From positions 13,041 through 77,040 of the forward strand of contig CATVYG010000004.1 of assembly GCA_958348225.1 (NCBI GenBank): a stretch of 64,000 bases of DNA, in the 5' to 3' direction. Every line of letters begins with the position of its first letter. The first letter of the stretch is position 1. The notes beneath the pieces were generated by a model. The model saw only the letters and a program-made list of their open reading frames with translations, made no database searches and had not been told where the DNA came from. Positions 54,150 to 63,329 of the stretch are shown here, in pieces. Origin of the DNA: an uncultured Collinsella sp. Its GTDB lineage: Bacteria > Actinomycetota > Coriobacteriia > Coriobacteriales > Coriobacteriaceae. A program made the translations under genes and the position numbers.

Positions 54150-55391
54150 ATGGGACTCTTGAGAGCTGGATTGGGAGCTGCCGGCGGCGTCATGGCCGAC
54201 CAGTGGAAAGAATTTATCTATTGCGAATCGATGCCCGCTGACGTCTTGGCCTGCAAGGGCAGCAAGCGCACCGGCGGCCGCAGCTCCAACACGCGCGGCG
54301 AGGACAACGTCATCTCCAACGGCTCGGTCATCGCCGTCAACGACGGCCAGGGCATGCTCGTGGTGCAAAACGGCAAGATCATCGAGGTCGCGCTGGAGCC
54401 CGGCGAGTTTGTCTTTGACACCGGCAGCGAGCCGAGCGTCTTTAGCGGCAACCTGGGCGATTCCATCAAGGAGACGTTCGCCAATATCGGCAGCCGCTTT
54501 ACCTTTGGCGGCGACGCGGGCAAAGATCAGCGCGTCTACTTCATTAACACCAAGGAGATCATCGGCAACAAGTACGGCACCGCCTCGCCCGTGCCCTTCC
54601 GCGTGGTCGATAACAACATTGGCCTGGACGTCGACATCTCCGTGCGCTGCAACGGCGAGTATTCGTACCGCATCACCAACCCACTGCTGTTCTACACCAA
54701 CGTGTGCGGCAACGTGACCGATAGCTACACGCGCGATAAGATCGACAGCCAGCTTAAGTCCGAGCTGCTCACCGCTCTGCAGCCCGCCTTTGCCAAGATC
54801 TCGGAGATGGGCATTCGCTACAGCGCCATCCCCGGTCACACCACCGAGCTCGCCCGCGCGCTCAACGAGGTCCTCTCGGCCGACTGGCGCGACCTGCGTG
54901 GTGTCGAAATCGTGAGCTTTGGCGTCAACTCCATCGCCGCCTCGCAAGAAGACGAGCAGATGATCAAGGACCTGCAGAAGGCCGCGGTCATGCGCGATCC
55001 CACCATGGCAGCCGCCAACATCGCCAGCGCCCAGAGCGATGCGATGCGCGCGGCAGCCGCCAACCCCAACGGCGCGATGGCCGGCTTTATGGGCATGGGC
55101 ATGGCGGGCGGCATGGGCGGCATGAACGCCAGCCAGCTGTTCGCCGCCGGCCAGGCACAGCAGCAGGCTGCCCCACAGCCAGCTCCGGCACCCGCCCCCG
55201 CACCGGCTCCTGCCGCTGCCCCCGCGGCCGGCACGTGGACCTGCAGCTGCGGTGCCACCAACACCGGCAAGTTCTGCCCCGAGTGCGGCAGCCCCGCACC
55301 TGCCCCGGCGCCGGCCAAGTGGTTCTGCCCCAACTGCGGCAGCGAAAACGGCGGCAAGTTCTGCAGCAACTGCGGAACGCCCAGGCCCTAA
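54150..55391 (+). CDS. SPFH-domain protein with C-terminal double zinc ribbon (YdjI-like)
   Basis: 413 residues (GAAAGGAAGATCACC before ATG). The SPFH/virion-core domain covers residues 1-300: ADQWKEFIYCESMPADVLACKG, NGSVIAVNDGQGMLVVQNGKIIEVALEPGEFVFDT, and the long helix MIKDLQKAAVMRDP. A Gly/Met stretch and a Pro-Ala linker (about 335-360) lead to two zinc ribbons (CSCGATNTGKFCPECG and CPNCGSENGGKFCSNCG). Such proteins form membrane-associated oligomers in stress or membrane organisation. Third gene of the zinc-ribbon operon. Confidence 0.88.
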   Translation: MGLLRAGLGAAGGVMADQWKEFIYCESMPADVLACKGSKRTGGRSSNTRGEDNVISNGSVIAVNDGQGMLVVQNGKIIEVALEPGEFVFDTGSEPSVFSGNLGDSIKETFANIGSRFTFGGDAGKDQRVYFINTKEIIGNKYGTASPVPFRVVDNNIGLDVDISVRCNGEYSYRITNPLLFYTNVCGNVTDSYTRDKIDSQLKSELLTALQPAFAKISEMGIRYSAIPGHTTELARALNEVLSADWRDLRGVEIVSFGVNSIAASQEDEQMIKDLQKAAVMRDPTMAAANIASAQSDAMRAAAANPNGAMAGFMGMGMAGGMGGMNASQLFAAGQAQQQAAPQPAPAPAPAPAPAAAPAAGTWTCSCGATNTGKFCPECGSPAPAPAPAKWFCPNCGSENGGKFCSNCGTPRP

Positions 55392-55472
55392 CCCCTCTAT
55401 CTGGTAATTGGCGGGGAGGTCCGCCACCCCCGCATTTGCTTCTATGGGTTTCGTTCGATAAAGGAGGACACC

Positions 55473-56315
55473 ATGAAGACAACGTTCAAAAAGTCCGTAC
55501 TCGCATTTCTGACATGCGTCCTGGCGCTCGCCTTTGCCCTGACGGGCTGCAGCAGCGGCGGCAAAGACCCCAAGGCCAACTTCGTCGGCAGCTGGCAGTA
55601 CTCGGGTGGAACCTTGGATGGCGAAGAGCTCACCGATGAGTACATGGATATGCTCGAAGAGTGGGGCGTCAACTGCATCCTGATCCTCGATGAGGACGGC
55701 ACGGGCACCCTCGACCTGTTCCTTGAGGTTGTCGACCTTAAGTGGGAGGCCAAGGACGCCACCACCGCAACCGTCACCGCCGAAGATGAATCGCACGATC
55801 TGAAGCTCAAGGACGACAAGCTCGTCCTGGAGGTGGACGGCGACAAGTTTATCTTCACCAAGTCCGACAAGGACCTGTCCGGTACGGTGAAGAAGGATCG
55901 CGAGGCGGCCGAGAGGGAAGATGAGATCGATGAGGCCGTCGAAGACGACGATGTCCAGAGCGTCGAAATCTCCCCCGCCGTCACCGTCGCCGATGACGAT
56001 CTGTGCACCATCACCATCACCGAGAAGTTCAAGGACGACTGGGGCGACATCGGCTTTGTCGTCAACATCACCAACAAGAGCGACAAGGACCTGACCTTCT
56101 ACGCTCCTTCCGGCAAGACCAACGTCAACGGCACCATGAAGGAACCCTGGTTCTCGGCTCACCTGATGCCCGGCACCAACGCCACCGAGGAATTCACGTT
56201 CTCGAACGGCGAGCTTGACAGCCTTGACGACCTGGTCAATACGACCATCGGCATCGACGCCTACCTGACCGATTCCTACGAGGACGTCGCCTCTTACAGC
56301 GCAACCATCGCGTAA
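55473..56315 (+). CDS. Secreted lipoprotein, last gene of the zinc-ribbon operon
   Basis: 280 residues (AAAGGAGGACACC before ATG). Lipoprotein signal KSVLAFLTCVLALAFALTGCSSGG with lipid Cys near residue 26. The mature part has a lipocalin-like beta start (NFVGSWQYSGGTLDGEELTDEYMDMLEEWGVNCILILDEDGTGTLDL), a highly acidic linker (DREAAEREDEIDEAVEDDDV, about 145-165), and an Ig-like beta domain (FVVNITNKSDKDLTFYAPSGKTNVNGT). It is exported and anchored at the outer face. It follows the SPFH gene by 82 bp with no clear terminator. Confidence 0.85.
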   Translation: MKTTFKKSVLAFLTCVLALAFALTGCSSGGKDPKANFVGSWQYSGGTLDGEELTDEYMDMLEEWGVNCILILDEDGTGTLDLFLEVVDLKWEAKDATTATVTAEDESHDLKLKDDKLVLEVDGDKFIFTKSDKDLSGTVKKDREAAEREDEIDEAVEDDDVQSVEISPAVTVADDDLCTITITEKFKDDWGDIGFVVNITNKSDKDLTFYAPSGKTNVNGTMKEPWFSAHLMPGTNATEEFTFSNGELDSLDDLVNTTIGIDAYLTDSYEDVASYSATIA

Positions 56316-56431
56316 CGGCAGACACCGATAGCCGCGGATTGGCGGACACATCCGCGCACATGTCAGGCGGGACCGCAGGAGATAATCCTTCGGCCCCGCC
56401 GCTTTATGCCGACAGCACTGCCCATACAAGC

Positions 56432-56472
56432 AGGCCGCCCGCCGTTTTTAGATGCGAAACGGCGGGCGGCCT
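56432..56472. terminator. Bidirectional terminator
   Basis: A 16-bp perfect stem (AGGCCGCCCGCCGTTT with its complement) lies between the convergent lipoprotein and response-regulator genes. Confidence 0.85.
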
Positions 56473-56505
56473 ATCTTTGGCGTTGGAGCACGGGCGGCGC
56501 ACCGA

Positions 56506-57129
56506 CTACGGGCGCTCCATATTGGGGACGATACCGCCTTCGGTCACCGCATGCACGGCAAGACGCATGATGTTGTCGTAGCCAGTCTTGCTCAGGATCT
56601 CCGAAATGCGGCGCTTGATGGTGCCCTCGCTCATAAACAGCTCGGCCGCGATCTCGCGACGACTTTTGCCCTCGCAGGCAAGGCGCAAAATCGATAGCTC
56701 GACATCGTCGAGGGCCGCCGTGCCCGAAAAAATGCTCTCGGGCGGCTTGGGAAACGTGCAATAGCCCGCCAGCGTGGAGCGCATCACAGCGAACAGCTCG
56801 TCGATACCGACGTTCTTGTACACAAAGCTATCGACGCCCGCCTCGCGAGCCTGATCGACAAAGGTGATCTCGGGCATGCCCGTCATGATAATGATGCGAC
56901 ACTCGGGCAGCTGCTCCTTGATGCGCGCCGCCGCCACGATGCCGTTTGAATCGTGTTCGGTGCACACGTCCATCAGTATCATGTCCGGGCGCTCCCTGAG
57001 TGCGACGCCCAAGGCCTCGGAGGCATCGGCAATCGCGGCGACGACGGTCATATCGGGCTGGTCACCAACGGAGCGTGCCAGGCTCTCGCGCAGAATGGCC
57101 TGGTCTTCGACTATAAGGACGCGGATCAT
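56506..57129 (-). CDS. NarL/LuxR-type response regulator
   Basis: 207 residues. The receiver domain has VLIVEDQAILRESL, phospho-Asp in MILMDVCTEHDSNG, and Lys in DSFVYKNVG. The C-terminal LuxR helix-turn-helix is ALDDVELSILRLACEGKSRREIAAELFMSEGTIKRRISEILSKTGYDN. It overlaps the upstream kinase gene by four bases (ATGA). Last gene of a three-gene signalling operon; its kinase is interrupted. Confidence 0.92.
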   Translation of the reverse strand: MIRVLIVEDQAILRESLARSVGDQPDMTVVAAIADASEALGVALRERPDMILMDVCTEHDSNGIVAAARIKEQLPECRIIIMTGMPEITFVDQAREAGVDSFVYKNVGIDELFAVMRSTLAGYCTFPKPPESIFSGTAALDDVELSILRLACEGKSRREIAAELFMSEGTIKRRISEILSKTGYDNIMRLAVHAVTEGGIVPNMERP

Positions 57130-58625
57130 GAGCTTCTCCTTTGGGACGTGTCGTTGGCGTTAAGCGGAATGGACACCGCAAGCGTAAAGGGCGGGGCGGC
57201 GTGGACCTCTAGGCTGCCACCCAGATCTTGTGCGACATGCCTCATACCTGGGATACCCGTTCCCTCGCGATACGATACGGGGGCCGGAGACCCGTCGTTA
57301 GAAATCGTCATGCGCGCGACGGCTCCAGCATCCGCCCCCTCCTGCCACAGACGCACGTGGACCCGATGTGCCTGCGCATGCTTGGTGGCATTGGTCGAGG
57401 CCTCGCGGATAATCTGCAAAAATGCGGCGGCGACACGCGCGTCCTCGGGCAGCACACCCTCAACATCGATCTGCACACTCACCAGGCCAAAAGCATGGAC
57501 GATATCACCCAGCTGCTCTGCAGGCTCGCTGGCACCGCCACTGCGCAAATCGGCGGCGATTGAGCGCAGCAACGGGTCAATCTGCTCGAGCGATTCATCG
57601 TCCAGACGTCCCTCCTCCAAATAGCGATGAAGAATGGACAGGCGCTGCCCGATCACGTCGTGCACGCGGGCACGCATACGTAGGTAGGCCGCATTGTCGG
57701 CAACCTTTTTAACTTCTTCGATCTGGGCCTGGAGCTCTTGGCCCGCAAGCTCAAGCAGGTGGTTGGCTTGCGCCAGGCGGTCGTAGGCGTGTGCGTATTC
57801 CGTCACGTCCAGGCCGACGACGCGCTCGAACGGACGGCCCGAGACCGTAACGGAGTCACGCACGAACAGACGAATCTCGGAAGGAGAGATCTCGACCACG
57901 GCGCGATCCCTACCAAAGCGATCAAGGTCGATATGAGCGCGATTAGTGCTGCTTTCGGGCATTTGCATGCTAAGTTTGCGCAGGTCGTTCCACGTGCTGC
58001 TCATGTCGCCCAGATCGGTGGGCATATGGAGCTCTACGAGGTTTTTGCGCATGCAGCGGTTCATGAGCAGCGGACGGCCCCTCGGGTCTAGATACAGGAT
58101 GCCCACGGGAATCACGTTGATGGTCTCGATCGTCGAGAACATGGTGATATCCTCCTGGCGGTTACGGACGTCCATCAAGAGCGCCGCGATGGAGCGGAAC
58201 AGGAAGAACGCCCCCTCCGTGATAAGGACAACGGTCCACGCCGAGCCCATGGCAAAAACCACCGGTGGTGTAACGGCGACAACAAGCAACAGTTCGGCCA
58301 GCATGACGAGGCGACGATAGTGCACCATAAGTACCACGCCATAGGCAAAGATTGCGGCATTGAGCTACAACGCTCCGCCCATTGCCCTGGCGCAAACGTC
58401 AAGCGGCGCCACCAGATACGAGCCAGACGACGCGAATAAGATGAGCGCCGAAACCACCAGGTGAAGCACAAGGCTCGCCTCGTAGGCGCAAATCACCTTA
58501 CGGTTATAGGGCGAGCGGCGCGATGCGATGAGCGGGACGTGGATCGTCTGCAGGCACGCAGCCAGGGCAAAGACAACATCGAGCGCAACGATTTGGGGAA
58601 GAATGAGCGAAATCTGCATCGTCAC
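57126..58625 (-). pseudogene. Sensor histidine kinase (NarX/DesK type) interrupted by an in-frame TAG
   Basis: ATG 58623-58625 opens MTMQISLILPQIVALDVVFALAAC. The frame meets TAG at 58365-58367 (GGAL, stop, LNAAIFAYGVVL) and continues unbroken in the same frame to 57126. Restored, it has 499 codons including the TAG: four or five membrane helices, a PAS-like region (TINVIPVGILYLDPRGRPLLMN), a HisKA_3-type region (MRARVHDVIGQRLSILHRYLEEG) and an ATPase domain (IIREASTNATKHA, GTGIPGMRHVAQDLGG). A restart downstream (for example 58337) could still yield a truncated kinase. Confidence 0.8.
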
Positions 58626-60505
58626 TCACCCGCCCTCGGCATCAAGACAATCATGTGCAGCTGGCCGGGCTCGCCCTCAAGGCGGTATGCCACGTTGCGC
58701 CCTTGCAGAGCGCTTTCGAGCTCTTGCGCAGCGAGCGTCTGCGAAAGATCTTCATCATCGTTGGAAAAAAGCGTGGCGCGCAGCTCGACACTGCATCGGT
58801 CATGGTCGCCCAAGTGATACATAAGCGCCGGATGGTCGGTGGTGTAGGCAAAAAACGCAAAGTCATACACGCAGTCGTACAGGGCGCTTACCGTACTGGC
58901 GTGCAACGGGCGCCGTATGGCGATAATCGAGGCGCAATCGACATCGATCGTGCGCAGGTCACTTGCGAGCTCGTTGGCGATGAGCTGAATGCGGTCGCGA
59001 TCAAAACCGCTCTCCCCGTGCTGTGCCAACGTGAGCGACCCCTTGCGCTTGCAATAGGCGACGAGCATCTTGGCGCGCTGCAGCATGCGGTAACGCTCGT
59101 GCGAAGACGCTTCGTCGGTCAACGGTGGCAACGAGCCCAGCAGGTCGTACATCTCTTCGAGCGCGCGGGCAAGCGCCTGGTCCACGTCTTGGACCAGCAA
59201 GGTCTCGGCCTCTTGATCTGCCAAATGCGCCTTAAGGTCGTAGTCGGCGGCGAGCAGCTCGTTTTGACGCTGCAGCTCCATTCGACGATGTGCCAGTTCA
59301 CGGTTAAGCTCGTTGAGCTCCGACACGTCTTGGGCAAGCAGCGCCGATCCACCCAGCAGCGGAAAGGCACGGTACATCACATTGGGATCGGACGCCACGG
59401 CAAAGGCATGGGCGCGGCCGTGCTCCTGGGTCCGCAACTCCTCGCGCACGCCTACCGGCATTGGCTTTGACACCGGCGTGGCATAGACCTCCTGCAGGTC
59501 GCGCGTTAGGACTTTGAGGTCGAGCGGCAAGGTGTCGAAGATGCCGGCGATGTCGTGATACGACGGAATGACACCGCAATCGAGACAGATTTCCATCGCC
59601 ACCACGCACAGGACGCAATAGACGAGCGAAAAGTTGAGCCTCCATGCCCAGGGCACGCGCAACGCATACGAGACGGCAAAGAATGCGCCACCCAGCAGTA
59701 CGAGCGCCGCCGTGCCCGAGAAACGCTGGATGCGAAAGGACGAGGACCGACCAACCAGGATAAAAAAGGCCACGAAGTCAAAGGCCGTCCACACGAGGAC
59801 GGCGAAATAACCCCAGCCGTACGTGTAATCGTTGCTCCAGGTGTCGCTTGTACGGTCAAAGTGGAAGACCTGCTGGTGAAAATCGTTGGTGAGCACAAAT
59901 CCGATAAGCAGGATGGCCACAATCCACAGCGCAGCGCAGTAGCGGCGACCCAGACGGTGTTGCTCCAGGCCCGCAAGGCGCAGACCACACAACTGGTAGA
60001 GCAGCGGAATGAGCGTCATGGGCACGTAGTACAGGTACCACAGCACGGTGGCATAGAACGGCGTGAACGACTTGTACTTGAGAATGACTTCGATCATCCA
60101 CAGGGCGCAGATGGTGGCGATGGCAACAAGGCGGCGGCGCAACACATAGTCCAAACAGCGCAGATAGACCGATACGCCCCAGATCGAAAATACAATTGCG
60201 GCGACAAGCAGCGGGAGAGAGCTCGAGTGGACGAGCGCATCCACGACCTCTTCGGACACCTCGCTATAGGCGGGCACGACGTTAGAAAGTTTGGGATCGA
60301 AGGCGAACAGCGCCGGCAAGACCGCCAAAAGCATGAGGAACAGCGCGGTGATGGCGCCGGCGATAGCAAAGACGCGGTGACGGTACACCTGATGTGTTAT
60401 GCCAACAAGGAATCGCGGCATGGCGAAGAGCCTGCCACCCCTGGGATCCGCAACCGGCGCGGTCCGGGCGGCCGCGTGGCCGATATGTCGCTCGCGGGTA
60501 CCCAT
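58622..60505 (-). CDS. 7TM sensor protein with degenerate histidine-kinase-like C-terminus
   Basis: About 627 residues from ATG 60503-60505; ATG 60419-60421 is an alternative. A possible -10 (TACACT, 60515-60520) would start RNA only a few bases before 60505. About nine hydrophobic helices cover the first 300 residues, in the manner of histidine-kinase 7TM sensors. A PAS-like part (VMYRAFPLLGGSALLAQDVSELNELNRELAHRR), a coiled coil, and RAKMLVAYCKRKGSLTLAQHGE follow. The ATPase region lacks clear N and G boxes, so it may be a non-catalytic sensor. It overlaps the kinase gene by four bases. Confidence 0.75.
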   Translation of the reverse strand: MGTRERHIGHAAARTAPVADPRGGRLFAMPRFLVGITHQVYRHRVFAIAGAITALFLMLLAVLPALFAFDPKLSNVVPAYSEVSEEVVDALVHSSSLPLLVAAIVFSIWGVSVYLRCLDYVLRRRLVAIATICALWMIEVILKYKSFTPFYATVLWYLYYVPMTLIPLLYQLCGLRLAGLEQHRLGRRYCAALWIVAILLIGFVLTNDFHQQVFHFDRTSDTWSNDYTYGWGYFAVLVWTAFDFVAFFILVGRSSSFRIQRFSGTAALVLLGGAFFAVSYALRVPWAWRLNFSLVYCVLCVVAMEICLDCGVIPSYHDIAGIFDTLPLDLKVLTRDLQEVYATPVSKPMPVGVREELRTQEHGRAHAFAVASDPNVMYRAFPLLGGSALLAQDVSELNELNRELAHRRMELQRQNELLAADYDLKAHLADQEAETLLVQDVDQALARALEEMYDLLGSLPPLTDEASSHERYRMLQRAKMLVAYCKRKGSLTLAQHGESGFDRDRIQLIANELASDLRTIDVDCASIIAIRRPLHASTVSALYDCVYDFAFFAYTTDHPALMYHLGDHDRCSVELRATLFSNDDEDLSQTLAAQELESALQGRNVAYRLEGEPGQLHMIVLMPRAGE

Positions 60506-60661
60506 AGTCCCTTTAGTGTACCGACAGATGGGTCGAAAAAGCGGGCCGCATGTCCCAAAATCCGCAGACGGCAAGGCGCCCGGAGAGCGCATACTCGCCG
60601 GGCGCCTTGATTAGGAGACTATGAGGATGAGCCCGCGAAATTCACAGCGGTCAGGCCCGTC

Positions 60662-60770
60662 CCCTAAGGGCCTGAGGTGCTCAAGATTGGGAGCGACAAG
60701 CCCGACGAAGCGTACTTAGGTACGCGAGGAGGGTTGGAGCCCCAAGGTTGAGCGCCTCAGTGCCCTTAGG
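60662..60770. repeat. Long imperfect hairpin over the end of the second GH1 gene
   Basis: About 109 nt folding on itself: CCTAAGGGC/GCCCTTAGG, CTGAGG/CCTCAG, GCTCAA/TTGAGC, TTGGG/CCCAA and a tip CGTAC-TTAG-GTACG. It includes the GH1 stop codon (60766-60768) and may act as a terminator or 3'-end protector. Confidence 0.75.
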
Positions 60771-62196
60771 ACAGGTCCTCACCGTTCGTTTCGATGACAT
60801 GCTTGTACCAGTCGAAGCTCTTCTTTTTGGAACGTTTGAGGGTGCCGTTGCCGGCGTCGTCGCGATCCACATAGATAAAGCCGTAGCGCTTGGACATCTC
60901 GCCCGTGCCGGCAGACACCAGGTCGATCGGGCCCCAGGTGGTGTAACCCAGCAGGTCAACGCCGTCCTCGGTCACCGCGTCGCGCATGGTCTGGATGTGC
61001 TGACGCAGGTAGTCGATACGGTAGTCGTCGTTGATGGAGCCGTCCTCCTCGACAACATCCTTGGCGCCCAGACCGTTCTCGACCACAAACAGCGGCTTCT
61101 GATAACGGTCGTACAGGTCGTTAAGGGTGATGCGGAAGCCCAGCGGATCGATGGCCCAGCCCCACTGGCTCTCCTGCAGGTAGGGATTCTTGGCGCCGGC
61201 GAAGGCGTTGCCCTGGGTGCGCTCGACATCGGGGTTATCGGCACCGGCAGAGCAGCGGGTGCTGTAGTAGCTAAAGCTGATGAAGTCGACGGTGTTGGCG
61301 GCCAGGATCTCGCGGTCCTCGTCGGTCATGCCCACATCGATGCCTAGACGCTCGAGCTTCTTGACGGCATAGGCCGGGTAGTAGCCGCGGCTCTGGACGT
61401 CGACGAAGAAGTAGTTGTCCTGGTTATCGAGCTGCGCCTGGCGTACATCGCCCGGACGGCAGCTGTAGGGGTAGTAGCTACCTGCGGCGAGCATGCAGCC
61501 GATCTTGATCTCGGGGTCGATCTCGTGAGCAATCTTGGTTGCCCAAGCGCTGGCGACGAGCTCGTTGTGGGCGGCCAGGTACTCGACGGCCTCCCTGTTC
61601 TCGCCCTCCTCAAAGACCAGGCCGGCACCCATAAACGGCAGGTGCAAGATCATATTGATCTCGTTAAAGGTGAGCCAGTACTTCACCAGGCCCTTGTAGC
61701 GGGTAAAGATCGTGGTCGCGAGATTCTTGTAGAAGTCGATGAGCTTGCGGTTGCGCCAGCCGCCGTACTCCTTGATGAGATGAATCGGGCAGTCGAAGTG
61801 CGTGATAGTCACGAGCGGCTCGATGCCGTGCGCCTGGCACTCGCTGAACACATCCTCGTAGAAGGCCAGGCCAGCCTCGTTGGGCTCGGTCTCGTCGCCG
61901 TTGGGGAAGATGCGGGTCCAAGCCAGGCTCATACGGAAGGTCTTAAAGCCCATCTCGGCAAAGAGAGCGATGTCCTCCTTGTAATGGTGGTAGAAATCGA
62001 TGCCGGTCTGCGCGGGATAGTAATAGCCGTCCTCGAAGTCGAGCATCTTACGCTGGCCGGAGACCACCGCATAGCGCTCGGGGCCGTGCGGAGCCACGTC
62101 CACGTTGGCAAGGCCGCGGCCGTCCACGTTGTAGGCGCCCTCGCACTGGTTGGCAGCCGTCGCGCCGCCCCACAGGAAGTCATTACGGAAAGCCAT
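60766..62196 (-). CDS. GH1 6-phospho-beta-glucosidase (second copy)
   Basis: 476 residues (GAAAGGATTGATGC before ATG). MAFRNDFLWGGATAANQCEGAYNVDGRG, acid/base Glu in LTFNEINMI, nucleophile Glu in FVVENGLGAKD, and VSAGTGEMSKRYGFIYVDRDD for phosphate recognition. A clear paralogue of the gene at 34779, with the same start (WGGATAANQ-EGA-NVDGRG) but diverged through the middle. It hydrolyses PTS-imported phospho-beta-glucosides. Monocistronic; its promoter element is shared with the first GH1 gene. Confidence 0.94.
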   Translation of the reverse strand: MAFRNDFLWGGATAANQCEGAYNVDGRGLANVDVAPHGPERYAVVSGQRKMLDFEDGYYYPAQTGIDFYHHYKEDIALFAEMGFKTFRMSLAWTRIFPNGDETEPNEAGLAFYEDVFSECQAHGIEPLVTITHFDCPIHLIKEYGGWRNRKLIDFYKNLATTIFTRYKGLVKYWLTFNEINMILHLPFMGAGLVFEEGENREAVEYLAAHNELVASAWATKIAHEIDPEIKIGCMLAAGSYYPYSCRPGDVRQAQLDNQDNYFFVDVQSRGYYPAYAVKKLERLGIDVGMTDEDREILAANTVDFISFSYYSTRCSAGADNPDVERTQGNAFAGAKNPYLQESQWGWAIDPLGFRITLNDLYDRYQKPLFVVENGLGAKDVVEEDGSINDDYRIDYLRQHIQTMRDAVTEDGVDLLGYTTWGPIDLVSAGTGEMSKRYGFIYVDRDDAGNGTLKRSKKKSFDWYKHVIETNGEDLS

Positions 62197-62231
62197 GCAT
62201 CAATCCTTTCGCACGCTGTTGTCATAGGCTC

Positions 62232-62336
62232 AGTATCCCTGCAAACAACGCGTCGCTCAACGGCAACGGCGCAGGCCGATACTTCTTTTCGCGTGCAGGC
62301 GCCCGGCAACCACCCCGTCTGACACTTTTTGATACC
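62232..62336 (-). promoter_or_regulatory. Promoter and conserved upstream element of the second GH1 gene
   Basis: On the minus strand TTGAGC-N17-GATACT (-10 at 62232-62237) lies 35 bp before the start codon. A 59-bp block (62278-62336) carries AAGTGTCAG and AAGAAGTATCGG, placed exactly as at the first GH1 gene (36308-36366). Confidence 0.7.
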
Positions 62337-62342
62337 CACCTG

Positions 62343-62387
62343 CCCCAGCCACCGCAAAGGGGACAGTCACCTTTGTGATGGCTGGGG
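62343..62387 (+). repeat. GGGAC-core hairpin, CCCCAGCC extended stem
   Basis: CCCCAGCCACCGCAAAGG and CCTTTGTGATGGCTGGGG enclose GGACAGTCA. The stem differs from other ACCACC copies but still pairs. Confidence 0.85.
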
Positions 62388-62390
62388 CCC

Positions 62391-62533
62391 GTTTGTCTCG
62401 ATCTATAACAGTTAGGCCGCCAAAACCGGGCCTGGTGTTACAGATCGAGATTTCTCGGGCGGCCCTCTACGGTTTGTCTCGATCTATAACAGGTAGAGGC
62501 GATTTAGCCCGCTAGATGTTACAGATCGAGACA
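62391..62533. repeat. Two tandem palindromes of the TCTCRATCTGTAACATC family
   Basis: Copies lie at 62391-62450 and 62473-62533. The first carries the same inner motif as the copies at 8538 and 10406 but in reverse orientation (GGGCCTGGTGTTACAG). These repeats fill the gap after the DUF4867 gene. Confidence 0.88.
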
Positions 62534-62540
62534 GAAGATT

Positions 62541-63185
62541 CTAGTCGCAGGCGATGTCGAGGTTCTTTCCGATGAGGCCCACGTAGCCGCCTTCGGCTGC
62601 CTTGGGGCTGTCAGCATGGCAGAGGACCCACTTGTCGGCCTTCCAGTAGCAATAGCTGTCACCGGCGGCAGGCATGTCGGTTGCGGCCTCGGGGCGCGGA
62701 CCGTTGGTACCGGCGGGCAGTGCCACCATCACCTGGAAGCCGCTTTCATCGACCATGCACGGCGTGTAGTGGAGCGTGGTGTTGAAGACCTCGACAACCT
62801 TGCCCGCCGGCACGCGGAACGCCTTGACGAACGCGGTATCGAGCTTTCCGTCCTCGATCTCCCAGCGATGCGCCACGAGCAGGATAAAGTCGCGGGCGCC
62901 CAGGTTAAACTCACTCGCGCGGTGATACTCCAGACAGTTGAGTCGTGTGTTGTGGCCGTTGCACCAGCCGAGCTGGAAGGGGCGGCCGCCGTACATGAGC
63001 AGGCCGAGCGTGTCGGCGCCCTCAACCTGCTCGAGCTCGGGCGCGGAGGCCACGTATTTGCTGCCCTCGGGGATGGGCGTAGCCGCGAGTGCCTCGACGA
63101 GTGGAGCGGTCAGGCTGGACGGAACGTCATCCCACACGCGGCCATAGGACTTGAACTCGGGATCAGAGACAGAGTAGATATGCAT
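62541..63185 (-). CDS. DUF4867-family protein
   Basis: 214 residues from ATG 63183-63185 (AGGAG upstream; an in-frame GTG two codons earlier is less likely). A cupin-like beta-rich protein: LGLLMYGGRPFQLGWCNGHNTRLNCLEYHRASEFNLGARDFILLVAH, then FRVPAGKVVEVFNTTLHYTPCMV. The WCNGHN and YHRASE segments could hold a metal or sugar. DUF4867 proteins are often near sugar genes; no reaction is known. It lies between luxS and GH1, behind the luxS terminator. Confidence 0.8.
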   Translation of the reverse strand: MHIYSVSDPEFKSYGRVWDDVPSSLTAPLVEALAATPIPEGSKYVASAPELEQVEGADTLGLLMYGGRPFQLGWCNGHNTRLNCLEYHRASEFNLGARDFILLVAHRWEIEDGKLDTAFVKAFRVPAGKVVEVFNTTLHYTPCMVDESGFQVMVALPAGTNGPRPEAATDMPAAGDSYCYWKADKWVLCHADSPKAAEGGYVGLIGKNLDIACD

Positions 63186-63269
63186 GTTCACTCCTGTTCG
63201 TAAATGTGACTATACGAACATTCTAGAACAAACATGAGCGATTTTGAACGCTCGTCCTGACCACTCAAC

Positions 63270-63301
63270 AAAAAGGCGCCCCCGCATAAGCGAAGGCGCC
63301 C
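63270..63301 (-). terminator. Terminator after luxS
   Basis: GGCGCC arms with a short AT-rich loop and T5 on the minus strand; 29 bp after the luxS stop. Confidence 0.85.
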
Positions 63302-63329
63302 AATCCGTGCGTTTTAGGCGATAAAGCCC

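Noticed and set aside
52356..56429. 1357-codon minus-strand open frame
   Set aside because: It lies antisense to four well-supported plus-strand genes with ribosome sites and recognisable domains; long antisense frames are common at this GC content.
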